A stretch of 49,405 bases of DNA from Rubrivivax sp. (GTDB lineage Bacteria; Pseudomonadota; Gammaproteobacteria; Burkholderiales; Burkholderiaceae_C). A program made the position numbers and the translations under genes. The notes under the pieces were generated by a model. That model was not told the DNA's origin. It saw only the letters and a list, made by a program, of their open reading frames with translations, and made no database searches. Each line of letters opens with the position of its first letter. Position 1 is the first letter of the stretch. Shown piece by piece: positions 1 through 9,802 of the stretch. The DNA is taken from positions 1-49,405 of the forward strand of contig JADMJD010000100.1 in NCBI GenBank assembly GCA_018780805.1, written 5' to 3'.

Positions 1-1672
1 CCATGCGCGGCAGCGGGATCACCACGTCTTCGTTCACCTTGAAGGCGTTGGTGTGGCGCGCGATGGCCGCGGTGCGCTTGCGGTCGAGCCAGAACTTCTT
101 GCGCGCATCGGCACTGACGGCGACAAATCCTTCACCCGCGCGGCCATTGGCCAGGCGCACGACCTCGCTGGTGGCGCGGGCGACGGCGTCGGCATCGTCG
201 CCGACGATGTCGCCCACCAGCACCATCTTGGGCAGGCCGCCGCGTTTGCTCTTGGTGGCGTAACCGACGGCCTTCAGATAGCGGTCGTCCAGGTGTTCCA
301 GGCCCGCCAGGATGGCGCCGCCCGGGCGCTTCATCTCGGCGAACATGAAGTCCTTGATCTCGACAATGCTGGGCACCGCGTCCTTGGCGTTGCCGAAGAA
401 CTCCAGGCACACCGTGCGCACATGCTCGGGCATGCGGTGCACGATCCAGCGCGCGCTGGTGATCAGGCCGTCGCAGCCTTCTTTCTGGATGCCGGGCAGG
501 CCGGCCAGGAACTTGTCGGTGACGTCCTTGCCCAGGCCTTCCTTGCGGAAGACGCCGCCCGGGATCTCCAGTGTTTCGGTGCGTTCGAGTTTCTTGCCCG
601 AGGCATCGAAGTACTTGAGCTCGAAGCGCGCCAGCGGCACGTCGTGGATCTTGCCCAGGTTGTGGTCCAGACGCGTCACTTCCAGCCACTTGGCGTCGGG
701 CGTGACCATGCGCCAGCTGGCCAGGTTGTCCAGCGCGGTGCCCCAGAGCACGGCCTTCTTGCCGCCGGCGTTCATCGCGATGTTGCCGCCGATGCAGCTG
801 GCCTCGGCGCTGGTGGGGTCCACCGCGAAAACGTGGCCCGCACGTTCGGCGGCATCGGCCACGCGTTGCGTGACGACACCCGCTTCGCTGTAGACCGTGG
901 GCACCCTGGCCGCGACGCCGGGCAGCTGCACCCATTCCACCTCGCCCATGGCCTCGAGCTTTTCGGTGTTGATCACCGCGCTCTTCCAGGTCAGCGGCAC
1001 GGCACCGCCGGTGTAACCGGTGCCGCCGCCCCGCGGGATGATGGTCAGGCCGAGCTCGATGCAGCCGGCCACCAGCGCGGCCATCTCGGCCTCGCTGTCG
1101 GGGGTGAGCACAACGAAGGGGTACTCGACGCGCCAGTCGGTGGCGTCGGTGACATGCGACACCCGCGACAGGCCGTCGAACTTGATGTTGTCCTTGGCCG
1201 TCACGCGGCCCAGCACCCGGCGGGTGCGCTGGCGCAGCGCGGCCACGTCGTCGAAACGCGTGGCAAAACGCTGCACGGCGGTGCGGGCGGCGACCAGCAG
1301 TTCGCCGACATGGCCGTCGCGGCCGGTGTCCACATCCGGCGTGCGGCGTTTGTCGATTTCGCCCAGGCGGTGTTTCAGCGCGTCGATCAACAGGCCGCGG
1401 CGCTTGGCGCTGGTGAGCAGGTCGTCTTCCAGGTACGGGTTGCGCTGCACGACCCAGATGTCGCCCAGCACCTCGTACAACATGCGGGCCGAACGGCCGG
1501 TGCGGCGCTCTTGCCGCAGCAGGTCCAGCAGTTCCCAGGCACGGCGGCCCAGCAGCCGCAGCACGATCTCACGGTCGGAGAAAGACGTGTAGTTGTACGG
1601 AATCTCGCGCAACCGGACCGCGGTGTCGAGCAGGTGCGCCGCGTGCGGCTGGAGGGGTTGCGGCGCGTTCAT
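1..1672 (-). CDS. FAD-linked oxidoreductase with DUF3683 domain (5' part; truncated by window edge)
   Basis: The frame opens at ATG 1672 ([11 protein letters not shown]...) and stays open for 557 codons to the left edge, so the C-terminal part lies outside the window. The first ~150 residues match the DUF3683-type N-terminal region as I remember it ([11 protein letters not shown], then a charged helical stretch). From about residue 180 there is an FAD_binding_4 (PCMH-type) flavin domain with [14 protein letters not shown], the glycine-rich [14 protein letters not shown] and the later [14 protein letters not shown] motif. Full-length family members are very large (about 1,300 aa), with FAD-oxidase C and Fe-S regions further on, and resemble D-lactate/glycolate dehydrogenases. 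The substrate cannot be told from the sequence. It is divergent from the ugp operon across a 172-nt gap. Confidence 0.85.
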   Translation of the reverse strand, partial: MNAPQPLQPHAAHLLDTAVRLREIPYNYTSFSDREIVLRLLGRRAWELLDLLRQERRTGRSARMLYEVLGDIWVVQRNPYLEDDLLTSAKRRGLLIDALKHRLGEIDKRRTPDVDTGRDGHVGELLVAARTAVQRFATRFDDVAALRQRTRRVLGRVTAKDNIKFDGLSRVSHVTDATDWRVEYPFVVLTPDSEAEMAALVAGCIELGLTIIPRGGGTGYTGGAVPLTWKSAVINTEKLEAMGEVEWVQLPGVAARVPTVYSEAGVVTQRVADAAERAGHVFAVDPTSAEASCIGGNIAMNAGGKKAVLWGTALDNLASWRMVTPDAKWLEVTRLDHNLGKIHDVPLARFELKYFDASGKKLERTETLEIPGGVFRKEGLGKDVTDKFLAGLPGIQKEGCDGLITSARWIVHRMPEHVRTVCLEFFGNAKDAVPSIVEIKDFMFAEMKRPGGAILAGLEHLDDRYLKAVGYATKSKRGGLPKMVLVGDIVGDDADAVARATSEVVRLANGRAGEGFVAVSADARKKFWLDRKRTAAIARHTNAFKVNEDVVIPLPRM

Positions 1673-1844
1673 TGGAACCCGGAATGCTACCGCAGCGCAG
1701 CATTTCCGCCCGAGCGCAAGGTCAGCCCCGAGGGGGTTATCCCCCTTGCCCGCGACCATGCGGGCATGACAGAAACGGCACTGTCACAAAACAACATGAC
1801 ACTCCCGTGTCTTTACGCGGGGGACCGCTGACGGAGTCTTGCAC
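1673..1844. promoter_or_regulatory. Divergent intergenic region upstream of ugpB
   Basis: This 172-nt region between the divergent FAD-oxidoreductase gene and ugpB must hold both promoters. It has a G/C hairpin (AGGGGG 1731-1736, loop TTAT, CCCCCT 1741-1746). It then has an AT-richer stretch 1765-1800 with the inverted repeat TGACAG/CTGTCA. GGAG at 1833-1836 is the ugpB ribosome binding site. I could not settle on a clear -35/-10 pair. Confidence 0.5.
1767..1787. promoter_or_regulatory. Inverted repeat TGACAG-N8-CTGTCA, possible PhoB-type half-sites
   Basis: TGACAG (1767-1772) and CTGTCA (1781-1786) form a perfect 6-bp inverted repeat with an 8-nt spacer, about 60 nt before ugpB. CTGTCAC at 1781-1787 equals the half-site of the enterobacterial Pho box. 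However, the second half-site 11 nt downstream is poor, and the two good copies are inverted rather than direct. ugp operons are classic PhoB targets, so phosphate control is a reasonable guess but not shown. Confidence 0.3.
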
Positions 1845-3149
1845 ATGAAACTGAAAATGATCGCCCTGGCTGCCCTGACGGCAGCCGCTTTGCCCGCCTA
1901 CGCCCAGGTCGAAATCCAGTGGTGGCACTCGATGAGTGGCCAGCTGGGGGAATGGGTCAACGGCCTGGCCAAGGACTTCAACTCGAAGCAGACCGCCTAC
2001 AAGGTGGTGCCGGTGTTCAAGGGCACCTACCCCGAGTCCTTCGCCGCGGCCATCGCGGCCTTCCGCGCCGGCAACGCGCCGCATGTGCTGCAGGTCTTCG
2101 AGGTCGGCACGGCCAGCATGATGGCCAGCAAGGGCGCCATCAAGCCGGTGAGCGAGATCATGCAGATGGGTGGCGCCAAGTTCGACACCTCGGTCTACGT
2201 GCCGGCCGTGTCGGGTTATTACACCGCGCCGAACGGCCAGATGCTGAGCCTGCCGTTCAACAGCTCGACCACGGTGTTCCACTACAACAAGGACGCCTTC
2301 AAGGCCGCCGGTCTGAACCCCGACAGCCCGCCGACCACCTGGCCCGAAGTGGCCCTGGCCGCCGCCAAGCTGAAGGCCAGCGGCCACAAGTGCCCCTTCA
2401 CCACCAGCTGGCAGAGCTGGACGCAGCTGGAGAGTTTTTCCGCCTGGCACAACGTGGAGTTCGCCACCCAGCGCAACGGCTTCAACGGCCTGAACACCCG
2501 CCTGGCCGTGACCACGCCGCTGCATGTGCGCCACATCGAAAACCTGGCCAACATGGCGCAGCAGGGGCTGTTTGTCTACAAGGGCCGCAACAACTCGGCC
2601 GACGCCACCTATGTGTCGGGTGAATGTGCCATGACCACCGGCTCGTCGGCGCTGTACGGTGCGGTCAAGCGCAACGCCAAGTTCCAGGGTGGCATCGGCG
2701 CCCTGCCCTTCTACCCGGACGTGCCCGGTGCGCCGCAGAACACCGTGATCGGCGGTGCCAGCCTGTGGGTGATGAACGGCAAGAAGGCCGAAGAGTACAA
2801 GGGCGTGGCCGAGTTCTTCACCTACCTGTCCAACGCCGACGTGCAGGCCAAGAGCCACCAGGAGACGGGTTACCTGCCCATCACCACGGCGGCCTTCGGC
2901 ATCACCGAAAAGAGCGGCTTCTACAAGCAGAACCCGGGCACGGATGTCTCGGTGTCGCAGATGATCCGCAAGACCACCGACAAGTCGCGCGGCATCCGCC
3001 TGGGCAACTTCGTGCAAATCCGCACCATCATCGACGAAGAGCTTGAACAGGTCTGGGCCGGCAAGAAGACCGCCAAAGAAGGCCTGGACACGATCAAGAA
3101 GCGTGGCGATGTCGAGCTTGAGAAGTTCGAGAAGGCCAACAAGGGCTGA
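1845..3149 (+). CDS. ugpB: Glycerol-3-phosphate ABC transporter, periplasmic binding protein UgpB
   Basis: 434-residue extracytoplasmic solute-binding protein. A signal peptide (MKLKMIALAALTAAALPAYAQ) is followed by EIQWWHSMSGQLGEWV, typical of UgpB. Length matches E. coli UgpB (about 438). It captures sn-glycerol-3-phosphate or glycerophosphodiesters in the periplasm for the UgpAE permease. ATG 1845 is preferred over the in-frame TTG 1839 because GGAG at 1833 sits 8 nt upstream and the signal peptide starts cleanly there. It is first in a ugpB-A-E-C-Q operon, the same gene order as E. coli, and is followed directly by an intrinsic terminator that should favour expression of the binding protein over the membrane parts. 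Confidence 0.95.
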   Translation: MKLKMIALAALTAAALPAYAQVEIQWWHSMSGQLGEWVNGLAKDFNSKQTAYKVVPVFKGTYPESFAAAIAAFRAGNAPHVLQVFEVGTASMMASKGAIKPVSEIMQMGGAKFDTSVYVPAVSGYYTAPNGQMLSLPFNSSTTVFHYNKDAFKAAGLNPDSPPTTWPEVALAAAKLKASGHKCPFTTSWQSWTQLESFSAWHNVEFATQRNGFNGLNTRLAVTTPLHVRHIENLANMAQQGLFVYKGRNNSADATYVSGECAMTTGSSALYGAVKRNAKFQGGIGALPFYPDVPGAPQNTVIGGASLWVMNGKKAEEYKGVAEFFTYLSNADVQAKSHQETGYLPITTAAFGITEKSGFYKQNPGTDVSVSQMIRKTTDKSRGIRLGNFVQIRTIIDEELEQVWAGKKTAKEGLDTIKKRGDVELEKFEKANKG

Positions 3150-3167
3150 CCTTCAAGCCCCCCTGTG

Positions 3168-3203
3168 AACGGCAAGGCCTGAGGGCCTTGCCGTTTGTTT
3201 TGT
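3168..3203 (+). terminator. Intrinsic terminator/attenuator between ugpB and ugpA
   Basis: A perfect 12-bp stem, AACGGCAAGGCC (3168-3179) with loop TGAG and GGCCTTGCCGTT (3184-3195), is followed by a U-rich tail (TTTGTTTTGT, 3194-3203). It lies in the 69-nt gap between ugpB and ugpA in the same transcription unit. Read-through would express ugpAECQ; termination would yield ugpB-only transcripts. Confidence 0.8.
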
Positions 3204-3218
3204 ACCATCCGCCCCCCA

Positions 3219-4106
3219 ATGGCTGCCGAAAAACGCGTTCGCTTCAAGAGTTGGTGGTTGCCCTGGGTGCTGGTGGCACCGCAGTTGGCCATCGTCATCG
3301 TCTTTTTCTTCTGGCCGGCCGGACAGGCGCTGTACCAGAGCGTGCTGCGTGAAGACGCGTTTGGCACCAGCAGCGAGTTCGTGGGCTGGGAGAACTTCGA
3401 GGCGCTGTTCGCCGACGAGACCTACCTCGCGTCCTTCAAGACCACCGCGGTGTTTTCGCTGCTGGTGGCCACGATGGGTCTGAGCGTGTCGTTGGCCCTG
3501 GCGGTGATGGCCGACCGCGTGGTCAAGGCCTCGGGCGTGTACCGCACGCTGCTGGTCTGGCCTTATGCCGTGGCGCCGGTGGTGGCCGGGGTGTTGTGGC
3601 TGTTCATGTTCGCGCCGTCCATCGGCGTCGTGAGCTTCTGGCTCAACGCGATGGGCTTCGACTGGAACCACCTGCTGGACGGCACCGACGCGATGATCCT
3701 GATCGTGATGGCCGCCGTGTGGAAGCAGGTGTCCTACAACTTCCTGTTTTTTCTGGCCGGGCTGCAAAGCATCCCGAAGAGCCTGGTCGAGGCCGCGGCC
3801 ATCGACGGGGCCGGCCCCTGGCGCCGCTTCTGGACCGTGCAGTTCCCGCTGCTGACGCCAACCACGTTTTTCCTGGTCGTGATCAACATCGTCTACGCGT
3901 TTTTCGACACCTTCGCCATCGTCGATGCGGCCACCAGCGGCGGGCCGGGCAAGGACACCGCGATCCTGGTCTACAAGGTGTATTTCGATGGCTTCAAGGC
4001 CATGGACCTGGGCGGCTCGGCCGCGCAATCGGTGGTGCTGATGTTGATCGTCGTGGCGCTCACGGTGGTGCAGTTCCGATACGTGGAACGGAAAGTCAAT
4101 TACTGA
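3219..4106 (+). CDS. ugpA: Glycerol-3-phosphate ABC transporter permease UgpA
   Basis: 295-residue inner-membrane permease (E. coli UgpA is 295). The first transmembrane segment is at about residues 13-33 ([18 protein letters not shown]). The binding-protein-dependent permease EAA loop is at about 190 ([14 protein letters not shown]), which contacts the UgpC ATPase. ATG 3219 is chosen; a TTG at 3195 in frame lies inside the terminator stem and is unlikely. No strong Shine-Dalgarno precedes the ATG. Its stop TGA overlaps an ATG (TGATG at 4104-4108) that opens a 25-codon frame leading to ugpE. It pairs with UgpE to form the channel. Confidence 0.94.
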   Translation: MAAEKRVRFKSWWLPWVLVAPQLAIVIVFFFWPAGQALYQSVLREDAFGTSSEFVGWENFEALFADETYLASFKTTAVFSLLVATMGLSVSLALAVMADRVVKASGVYRTLLVWPYAVAPVVAGVLWLFMFAPSIGVVSFWLNAMGFDWNHLLDGTDAMILIVMAAVWKQVSYNFLFFLAGLQSIPKSLVEAAAIDGAGPWRRFWTVQFPLLTPTTFFLVVINIVYAFFDTFAIVDAATSGGPGKDTAILVYKVYFDGFKAMDLGGSAAQSVVLMLIVVALTVVQFRYVERKVNY

Positions 4107-4183
4107 TGTCTACCCCCTACAAGCCTGCGGCTTGGTCCCCCCGAGGGGGATCAGGCTTCTTCGGGCGGCCGAGCGAAGCCTGA
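4106..4183 (+). CDS. Mini-ORF (25 aa) inside REP-like element, bridging ugpA and ugpE
   Basis: ATG 4106 overlaps the ugpA stop (TGATG). The frame encodes 25 residues ([10 protein letters not shown]... ending GRPSEA) and stops at TGA 4181-4183, whose last base is the A of the ugpE ATG (again TGATG). It lies wholly in the repeat element. A frame of matching position and similar sequence ([11 protein letters not shown] here; [11 protein letters not shown] there) lies between tatA and tatB. I doubt a functional peptide; the likelier role is to carry ribosomes from ugpA to ugpE, which has no Shine-Dalgarno. Confidence 0.35.
   Translation: MSTPYKPAAWSPRGGSGFFGRPSEA
4121..4183 (+). repeat. REP-like structured element, copy A (ugpA-ugpE junction)
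   Basis: Three consecutive hairpins. AAGCC-TGC-GGCTT is at 4121-4133. CCCCCC-GA-GGGGG is at 4137-4149. TCAGGCTTC (4151-4159) pairs perfectly with GAAGCCTGA (4175-4183) around the 15-nt loop TTCGGGCGGCCGAGC. The last stem contains the A of the ugpE start codon. Copy B (28230-28310, opposite strand) has the same C6/G5 hairpin and the same final hairpin with a near-identical loop. From general knowledge, similar GC-rich intergenic elements are frequent in Comamonadaceae-type genomes. Confidence 0.75.
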
Positions 4184-5040
4184 TGGTCGAGAACCGCCCC
4201 CTCGCGACCACACTGTCGCATGTCGTGCTGGTGCTGGGTGTGCTGATCGTGGCCTTCCCGGTCTACATCACCTTCGTCGCCAGCACGCAGACGGCCGAGC
4301 AGATCGTGCAGAACGTGCCGATGTCGCTGCTGCCGGGCGACAACATCGTGCAGAGCTACAAACTCGCGCTGTTCGGCGGCCAGACGGAGTACGGCAGCAC
4401 CATCGCGCCGGTGGCGCCGATGATGCTGGTCAGCCTGATCACGGCGCTGGTGATCGCGCTGGGCAAGATCGTGATCTCGCTGCTGTCGGCCTTTGCGGTG
4501 GTGTACTTCCGCTTCCCGGGCCGCACCCTCGTGTTCTGGATGATCTTCATCACGCTGATGCTGCCGGTGGAGGTGCGCATCCTGCCCACCTACAAGGTCA
4601 TCTCCGACCTCGGCATGCTCAACAGTTATGCCGGGCTCACGGTGCCGCTGATCGCCAGTGCCACCGCCACCTTTTTGTTCCGCCAGTTTTTCCTGACCGT
4701 GCCGGACGAGCTGGTGGAGGCCGCGCGCATCGACGGTGCCGGCCCGCTGCGCTTTTTCAAGGACGTGCTGCTGCCGCTGTCCAGCACGTCCATCGCGGCC
4801 ATCTTCGTGATCCAGTTCATCTACGGCTGGAACCAGTACCTGTGGCCGCTGCTGGTGACCACCAGCGAAGACATGTACCCGGTGGTGATGGGCATCAAAC
4901 GCATGATCTCCGGCGGCGACGCCGCCACGGAATGGAACGCGGTGATGGCCACCGCGATGCTGGCGATGATCCCGCCGGCGCTGGTGGTGCTGCTGATGCA
5001 GCGCTGGTTCGTCAAGGGTCTGGTCGACGCGGAAAAGTAA
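4183..5040 (+). CDS. ugpE: Glycerol-3-phosphate ABC transporter permease UgpE
   Basis: 285-residue permease (family about 281). The first membrane segment is at about residues 12-30 ([19 protein letters not shown]), and the EAA loop at about 177 ([14 protein letters not shown]). ATG 4183 ([13 protein letters not shown]) fits the family start. The longer GTG-type starts upstream would translate the repeat element. There is no Shine-Dalgarno: the bases before the ATG belong to a 9-bp hairpin stem that also takes in the A of the ATG. Translation probably depends on coupling from the mini-ORF or on hairpin opening. It is followed 11 nt later by ugpC. Confidence 0.93.
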   Translation: MVENRPLATTLSHVVLVLGVLIVAFPVYITFVASTQTAEQIVQNVPMSLLPGDNIVQSYKLALFGGQTEYGSTIAPVAPMMLVSLITALVIALGKIVISLLSAFAVVYFRFPGRTLVFWMIFITLMLPVEVRILPTYKVISDLGMLNSYAGLTVPLIASATATFLFRQFFLTVPDELVEAARIDGAGPLRFFKDVLLPLSSTSIAAIFVIQFIYGWNQYLWPLLVTTSEDMYPVVMGIKRMISGGDAATEWNAVMATAMLAMIPPALVVLLMQRWFVKGLVDAEK

Positions 5041-5051
5041 GAGAACAAGCC

Positions 5052-6109
<1,058 letters not shown>

Positions 6110-6113
<4 letters not shown>

Positions 6114-6853
6114 CGACGACTGCCTGGCCCTACCCGCTGTGGATCGCCCACCGCGGTGCCGGCAAGCTGGCGCCGGAGAACACGCTGGCCGCCTTCCGCC
6201 TGGGCGCCGCGCACGGTTACCGCGCCTTTGAGTGTGACGTGAAGCTCAGCGCCGACGGTGTGCCCTTTGTGCTGCACGACGCCGAGCTGGACCGCACCAG
6301 CAGCGGCAAGGGCCGCGCGGCCGATCTGGCCTGGTCGGCCTTGTCGCAGCTGGATGCCGGTGGCTGGCACAGCCGCGCCCATGCCGGCGAGCCGCTGCCC
6401 ACGCTGGCCGGCATCGCGGCCTACGTCCGTGCCAACGGTTTTCATCTGAACATCGAGATCAAACCCACACCGGGCGATGAACACGCCACCGGGCGTGTGG
6501 TGGCCGCTGCCGCCGCGCAGCTGTGGGCCGGTGCCGCCGTGCCGCCGCTGCTCAGCTCGTTCCGGCCCGAATCCCTGCTGGGCGCGCGTGAAACAGCACC
6601 CGATCTGCCACGGGCGCTGCTGCTGGACACGCTGTGGCCGGGCTGCATCGAGATGGCCACGTCGCTGGGCTGCGTGGCCGTGGTGACGAACCACCGCGTG
6701 ATGGACGAAGCGCTGCGTGCGCAGTTGCAGGGCTTGGGCCTGCGCGCGCTCTGTTACACCGTCAACGAAACAGCCGATGTGGCGCGCCTGCGTGCGCTGG
6801 CGGTGGACGGCCTCATCACCGACGCCGTCGACCGCTTTTCGCCTGCGGCTTAG
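6110..6853 (+). CDS. ugpQ: Glycerophosphodiester phosphodiesterase UgpQ
   Basis: 247-residue cytosolic GDPD (E. coli UgpQ is 247). It hydrolyses glycerophosphodiesters to sn-glycerol-3-phosphate plus an alcohol. Visible active-site motifs are [17 protein letters not shown] near the N terminus, then [11 protein letters not shown] and [11 protein letters not shown] (metal-binding E/D and the second catalytic H), and IEIKP further on. No signal peptide, consistent with hydrolysis of diesters as they are imported. The 4-nt overlap with ugpC implies translational coupling. It ends 8 nt from the convergent MFS gene with no terminator between. Confidence 0.94.
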
Positions 6854-6861
6854 CGCGCAGA

Positions 6862-8202
6862 TCAGGTCGCCGTCGGCGCGACGGTGGCTTCGCCACCCAG
6901 CCAGGCGCGCGAGTCTTCGGCCTCGGGCAATTTTTTCAGGTCACGGATCAGCGCCAGCCGGGTGGCCAGCAGTGCCGCACCCATCGCCAGGCAGCCGGCG
7001 AACACCAGCGACGCCCGCAGGCCCACGTGTTCGCCCAACCAGCCGCCCAGCAGCGCCCCGGGGCCGGCGGGCAGCACCGTCATCCAGCGCATGGTGCTGG
7101 TCATGCGGCCCAGCAAGGGCTCGGGTGTCACGGCCTGCCGCAGCGACAGGAAGTTGATGAACACCAGCACGGCGCCAAAGCCGAACAGCACCAGCATGCC
7201 GGCAAAAGCCGCCACGCCCCAGGCCGACAGCGGCGCCACCGCCAACACCAGCCAGCCCGAGGCCGAAATCGCCAGGCCCGCCGTGAGCGCGCGGCCCGGC
7301 CCCAGACGCTCGCTGATGCGGTGGCCCAGCACGCTGGCCAGCACCGTGCCCACACCCAGGCCCACGTAGCTCAGGCCCACGGCCTGTTCGGACAAACCCA
7401 GCTGCCGGGTGGCAAACAGGATCTGCACCACCATGGCCATGTGGTGCGCCATCTGCCACAGGCCCACCAGCACGGCCAGCGTCATCAGCAGGCGCTGGCT
7501 GGACACGAAGCGCAGGCCGGCTTTCAGATCCCGCCAGAAGTGGCGCTGGGTGCGCGTGTCGCGCCGCTCCTGCACCCGCACGCCACGCAGGATGGCGGCG
7601 GAAAACAGCACCAGGGCCGCATCGGCCAGCAGCGCCACGGGGGCGCCGACCAGCTTGATCAGCAGACCGGCCACCCCGGGCCCGGCGACCTCGGCACCCG
7701 AGCTGGCGAGTGCGTTCTTGGCGTGGGCCTCCACCAGCCGGTCGCGTGCCACGACCTGCGTCAGCACGATCTGTGCAGCACTGCCGGCCACCGTGTAGAC
7801 ACAGCCGATGCCGAAGCCCACGGTGTAGAGCCAGGGCATGCTGAGCCAGCCCATCCACCAGGCCAGCGGCACGCTGGCCACGGCCACCGCGATGGTGACC
7901 TCGCCAATCACGTAGACCGGCAGCTTGCGCACCCGGTCCAGCCACACGCCGGCGGGCAGCGACAGCAGCGCAAACGGGATGATCTCCATCGCCGTCAGCA
8001 GGCCCATCTGCGTGGGCGTGGCCTGCAACAGCACCGCGGCCGTGAGCGGCAGCGCGAGCATGGTGATCTGGCCCCCGAAGGAGCTGATCAGGATGGAGCT
8101 CCACAGACGGCGGTAGACCGCGTCGCGGAGCAGATCGTCGGGGCGCAGCGTGAGCCTGTGGCGCAACGCCTGCAGCCATTGCAGCAGTCCGGTGCGCTTC
8201 AT
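6862..8202 (-). CDS. MFS transporter (MFS_3/enterobactin-exporter-like)
   Basis: 446 residues with about 12 hydrophobic segments. It begins MKRTGLLQWLQALRHRL, then SSILISSFGGQITMLALPLTAAVLL, and the A-motif-like loop GVWLDRVRKLP lies after the second helix. This pattern fits the EntS/MFS_3 exporters of drugs or siderophores rather than sugar importers. The substrate is unknown. The start at 8202 has AAGGTGG as ribosome binding site. A perfect 24-bp palindrome lies 14-37 nt before the start, so the gene is probably repressed by a MarR- or TetR-type regulator, but no such regulator is adjacent. Confidence 0.85.
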   Translation of the reverse strand: MKRTGLLQWLQALRHRLTLRPDDLLRDAVYRRLWSSILISSFGGQITMLALPLTAAVLLQATPTQMGLLTAMEIIPFALLSLPAGVWLDRVRKLPVYVIGEVTIAVAVASVPLAWWMGWLSMPWLYTVGFGIGCVYTVAGSAAQIVLTQVVARDRLVEAHAKNALASSGAEVAGPGVAGLLIKLVGAPVALLADAALVLFSAAILRGVRVQERRDTRTQRHFWRDLKAGLRFVSSQRLLMTLAVLVGLWQMAHHMAMVVQILFATRQLGLSEQAVGLSYVGLGVGTVLASVLGHRISERLGPGRALTAGLAISASGWLVLAVAPLSAWGVAAFAGMLVLFGFGAVLVFINFLSLRQAVTPEPLLGRMTSTMRWMTVLPAGPGALLGGWLGEHVGLRASLVFAGCLAMGAALLATRLALIRDLKKLPEAEDSRAWLGGEATVAPTAT

Positions 8203-8215
8203 GGCAGCGCCACCT

Positions 8216-8239
8216 TTCGTTTATCTTGAGATAAACGAA
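8216..8239. promoter_or_regulatory. Perfect 24-bp palindromic operator before the MFS gene
   Basis: TTCGTTTATCT (8216-8226), spacer TG, AGATAAACGAA (8229-8239): 11-bp arms with no mismatch, strikingly AT-rich for this genome. It lies between the Shine-Dalgarno and the probable promoter of the MFS gene. The core TTATCTTGAGATAA resembles MarR-family operators in size and symmetry. Confidence 0.75.
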
Positions 8240-8296
8240 TGTTATCAGTGCAGCCGTGGCGCCAGCAAGTGGAACAAGGGGTGAAACAACAGCGAA

Positions 8297-9535
8297 TCAG
8301 CTCCTGTAATCCGCATTGATGCTGACGTAGTCGTGCGACAGGTCACAGGTCCAGACCGTGGCCGATGCCTCGCCACGGTGCAGGTGCACCCGCACCGTGA
8401 TCTCGGCCTGCTTCATCACACGTTGGCCTTCGGCCTCCTGGTAACCCGGGTGACGGCCGCCGGCCTGGGCGACCAGCACGTCGTCCAGGTGCAGGTCGAT
8501 CAGGGCCTGGTCCAGGTCCGGGATGCCGGCGTAACCCACCGCGGCCAGGATGCGGCCGAGGTTGGGGTCGCTCGCAAAAAACGCCGTCTTCACCAGCGGT
8601 GAATGCGCGATGGCGTAGGCCACGAGCTTGCACTCGTCCGTGTTGCGGCCACCGTCGATCTGCACGGTGATGAACTTGGTGGCGCCTTCACCGTCGCGCA
8701 CGATGGCCTGCGCCAGGGTCTGCGCCACCGCAATCACCGCCTCGGCCAGCGCCCGGCCAGCGGGTGAATCGAGTGTGGTGATGGGCGCATGGCCCGCGCG
8801 CCCCGTGGCCATCAGCACAAAGGAGTCGTTGGTCGAGGTGTCGCCGTCGATGGTGATGCGGTTGAAGCTGCGGTCGGCCGCTTCGCGCACCAGGCCCTGT
8901 AGCAGGCCGGGGGCCAGCACCGCATCGGTGGCCATGAAACCCAGCATCGTGGCCATGTTCGGCCGGATCATGCCGGCGCCCTTGGAGATGCCGGTGACGG
9001 TGACCGTGTGGCCATCGATCTGCACCTGGCGTGATGCGGCCTTGGGCACGGTGTCGGTGGTCATGATGCCTTGTGCGGCGTCGCCCCAATGGCCTGCCCC
9101 GGCGGCCTGCAGGTCAGCCCAGGCCGCGGGCAGCGCTGCGGTGATGCGGTCCACCGGCAGCGGCTCCATGATGACGCCGGTGGAAAACGGCAGCACCTGC
9201 GCCGGCACGCAGCCCGCGATGGCGGCCAGCGCCGCGCAGGTCTGCTGCGCAGCGGCCAGGCCGGGGGCGCCAGTGCCCGCGTTGGCGTTGCCGGTGTTGA
9301 CCACCAGCGCGCGGATGCCGGCGCCTGCTGCCAGGTGCGCCTGGCAGACCTGCACCGGCGCGGCGCAGAAGCGGTTCTGTGTGAACACGCCGGCCACCTG
9401 CGCGCCCTCGTCGAGTGCAAACACCACCAGGTCGCGCCGGTTCGCCTTGCGCACGCCGGCCATCGTGGTACCGATGCGCAGGCCCGGCACGGGCAGCAGC
9501 GTCGAGGCGTCTAGGGGAGCAAGGTTCACGGGCAT
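8297..9535 (-). CDS. argJ: Glutamate N-acetyltransferase / amino-acid acetyltransferase ArgJ
   Basis: 412-residue ornithine acetyltransferase. It transfers the acetyl group from N-acetylornithine to glutamate (and may use acetyl-CoA) in the cyclic arginine pathway. The self-cleavage site is visible in [15 protein letters not shown]: cleavage before the Thr of ATML yields alpha and beta chains with that Thr as nucleophile. [12 protein letters not shown] sequence ([15 protein letters not shown]) and the C-terminal [13 protein letters not shown] end are also typical. ATG 9535 ([12 protein letters not shown]) fits the family; the longer frame to 9622 is low-complexity. In related genomes it normally follows secA directly; here the S8 protease gene lies between. 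argB is also in the window (34079-34984). Confidence 0.96.
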   Translation of the reverse strand: MPVNLAPLDASTLLPVPGLRIGTTMAGVRKANRRDLVVFALDEGAQVAGVFTQNRFCAAPVQVCQAHLAAGAGIRALVVNTGNANAGTGAPGLAAAQQTCAALAAIAGCVPAQVLPFSTGVIMEPLPVDRITAALPAAWADLQAAGAGHWGDAAQGIMTTDTVPKAASRQVQIDGHTVTVTGISKGAGMIRPNMATMLGFMATDAVLAPGLLQGLVREAADRSFNRITIDGDTSTNDSFVLMATGRAGHAPITTLDSPAGRALAEAVIAVAQTLAQAIVRDGEGATKFITVQIDGGRNTDECKLVAYAIAHSPLVKTAFFASDPNLGRILAAVGYAGIPDLDQALIDLHLDDVLVAQAGGRHPGYQEAEGQRVMKQAEITVRVHLHRGEASATVWTCDLSHDYVSINADYRS

Positions 9536-9802
9536 GGTGGTCTGTGGACAGAGGTTGGACAGGCGTTGACACGCAGCGCGCGGCGATTGTGGCACCACCC
9601 CCCGGGTCAAGGGGTTGGGCACGCTCCGTGCATGCCACAGCAGGACTGCTCAGGGAAAGCCCTCCTACTAGGGGGCAACCCGCCGGGCAGCATCCCCCCG
9701 GTCTTGCGGCGCGGAAGATCCTGCGCCGTGGGTCGACAACGCAGCACCGGGCCCACACGCGGGCCGCGGTGACACCCTTGAGTCTTCAGCAGGAGGTCTG
9801 GC
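9536..9802. promoter_or_regulatory. Divergent intergenic region argJ / S8 protease
   Basis: 267 nt with no convincing gene. Features: CCTA-C-TAGG near-palindrome at about 9666-9674, a GC hairpin CGGCGC/GCGCCG around 9710-9730, and AGGAGG at about 9790 as the protease ribosome binding site. Promoters for both flanking genes should lie here, but I see no confident -35/-10 pair. Confidence 0.4.

Noticed and set aside
1731..1746. GGGGG-TTAT-CCCCC hairpin as a third copy of the REP-like element
   Set aside because: It lacks the conserved 15-nt loop hairpin and the mini-ORF arrangement.
53..1831. 592-codon plus-strand frame opposite the FAD oxidoreductase
   Set aside because: The minus strand carries clear flavin-domain motifs; the plus frame has none.
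3195..3218. Earlier TTG start for ugpA
   Set aside because: It lies in the terminator stem and adds residues that do not fit UgpA.
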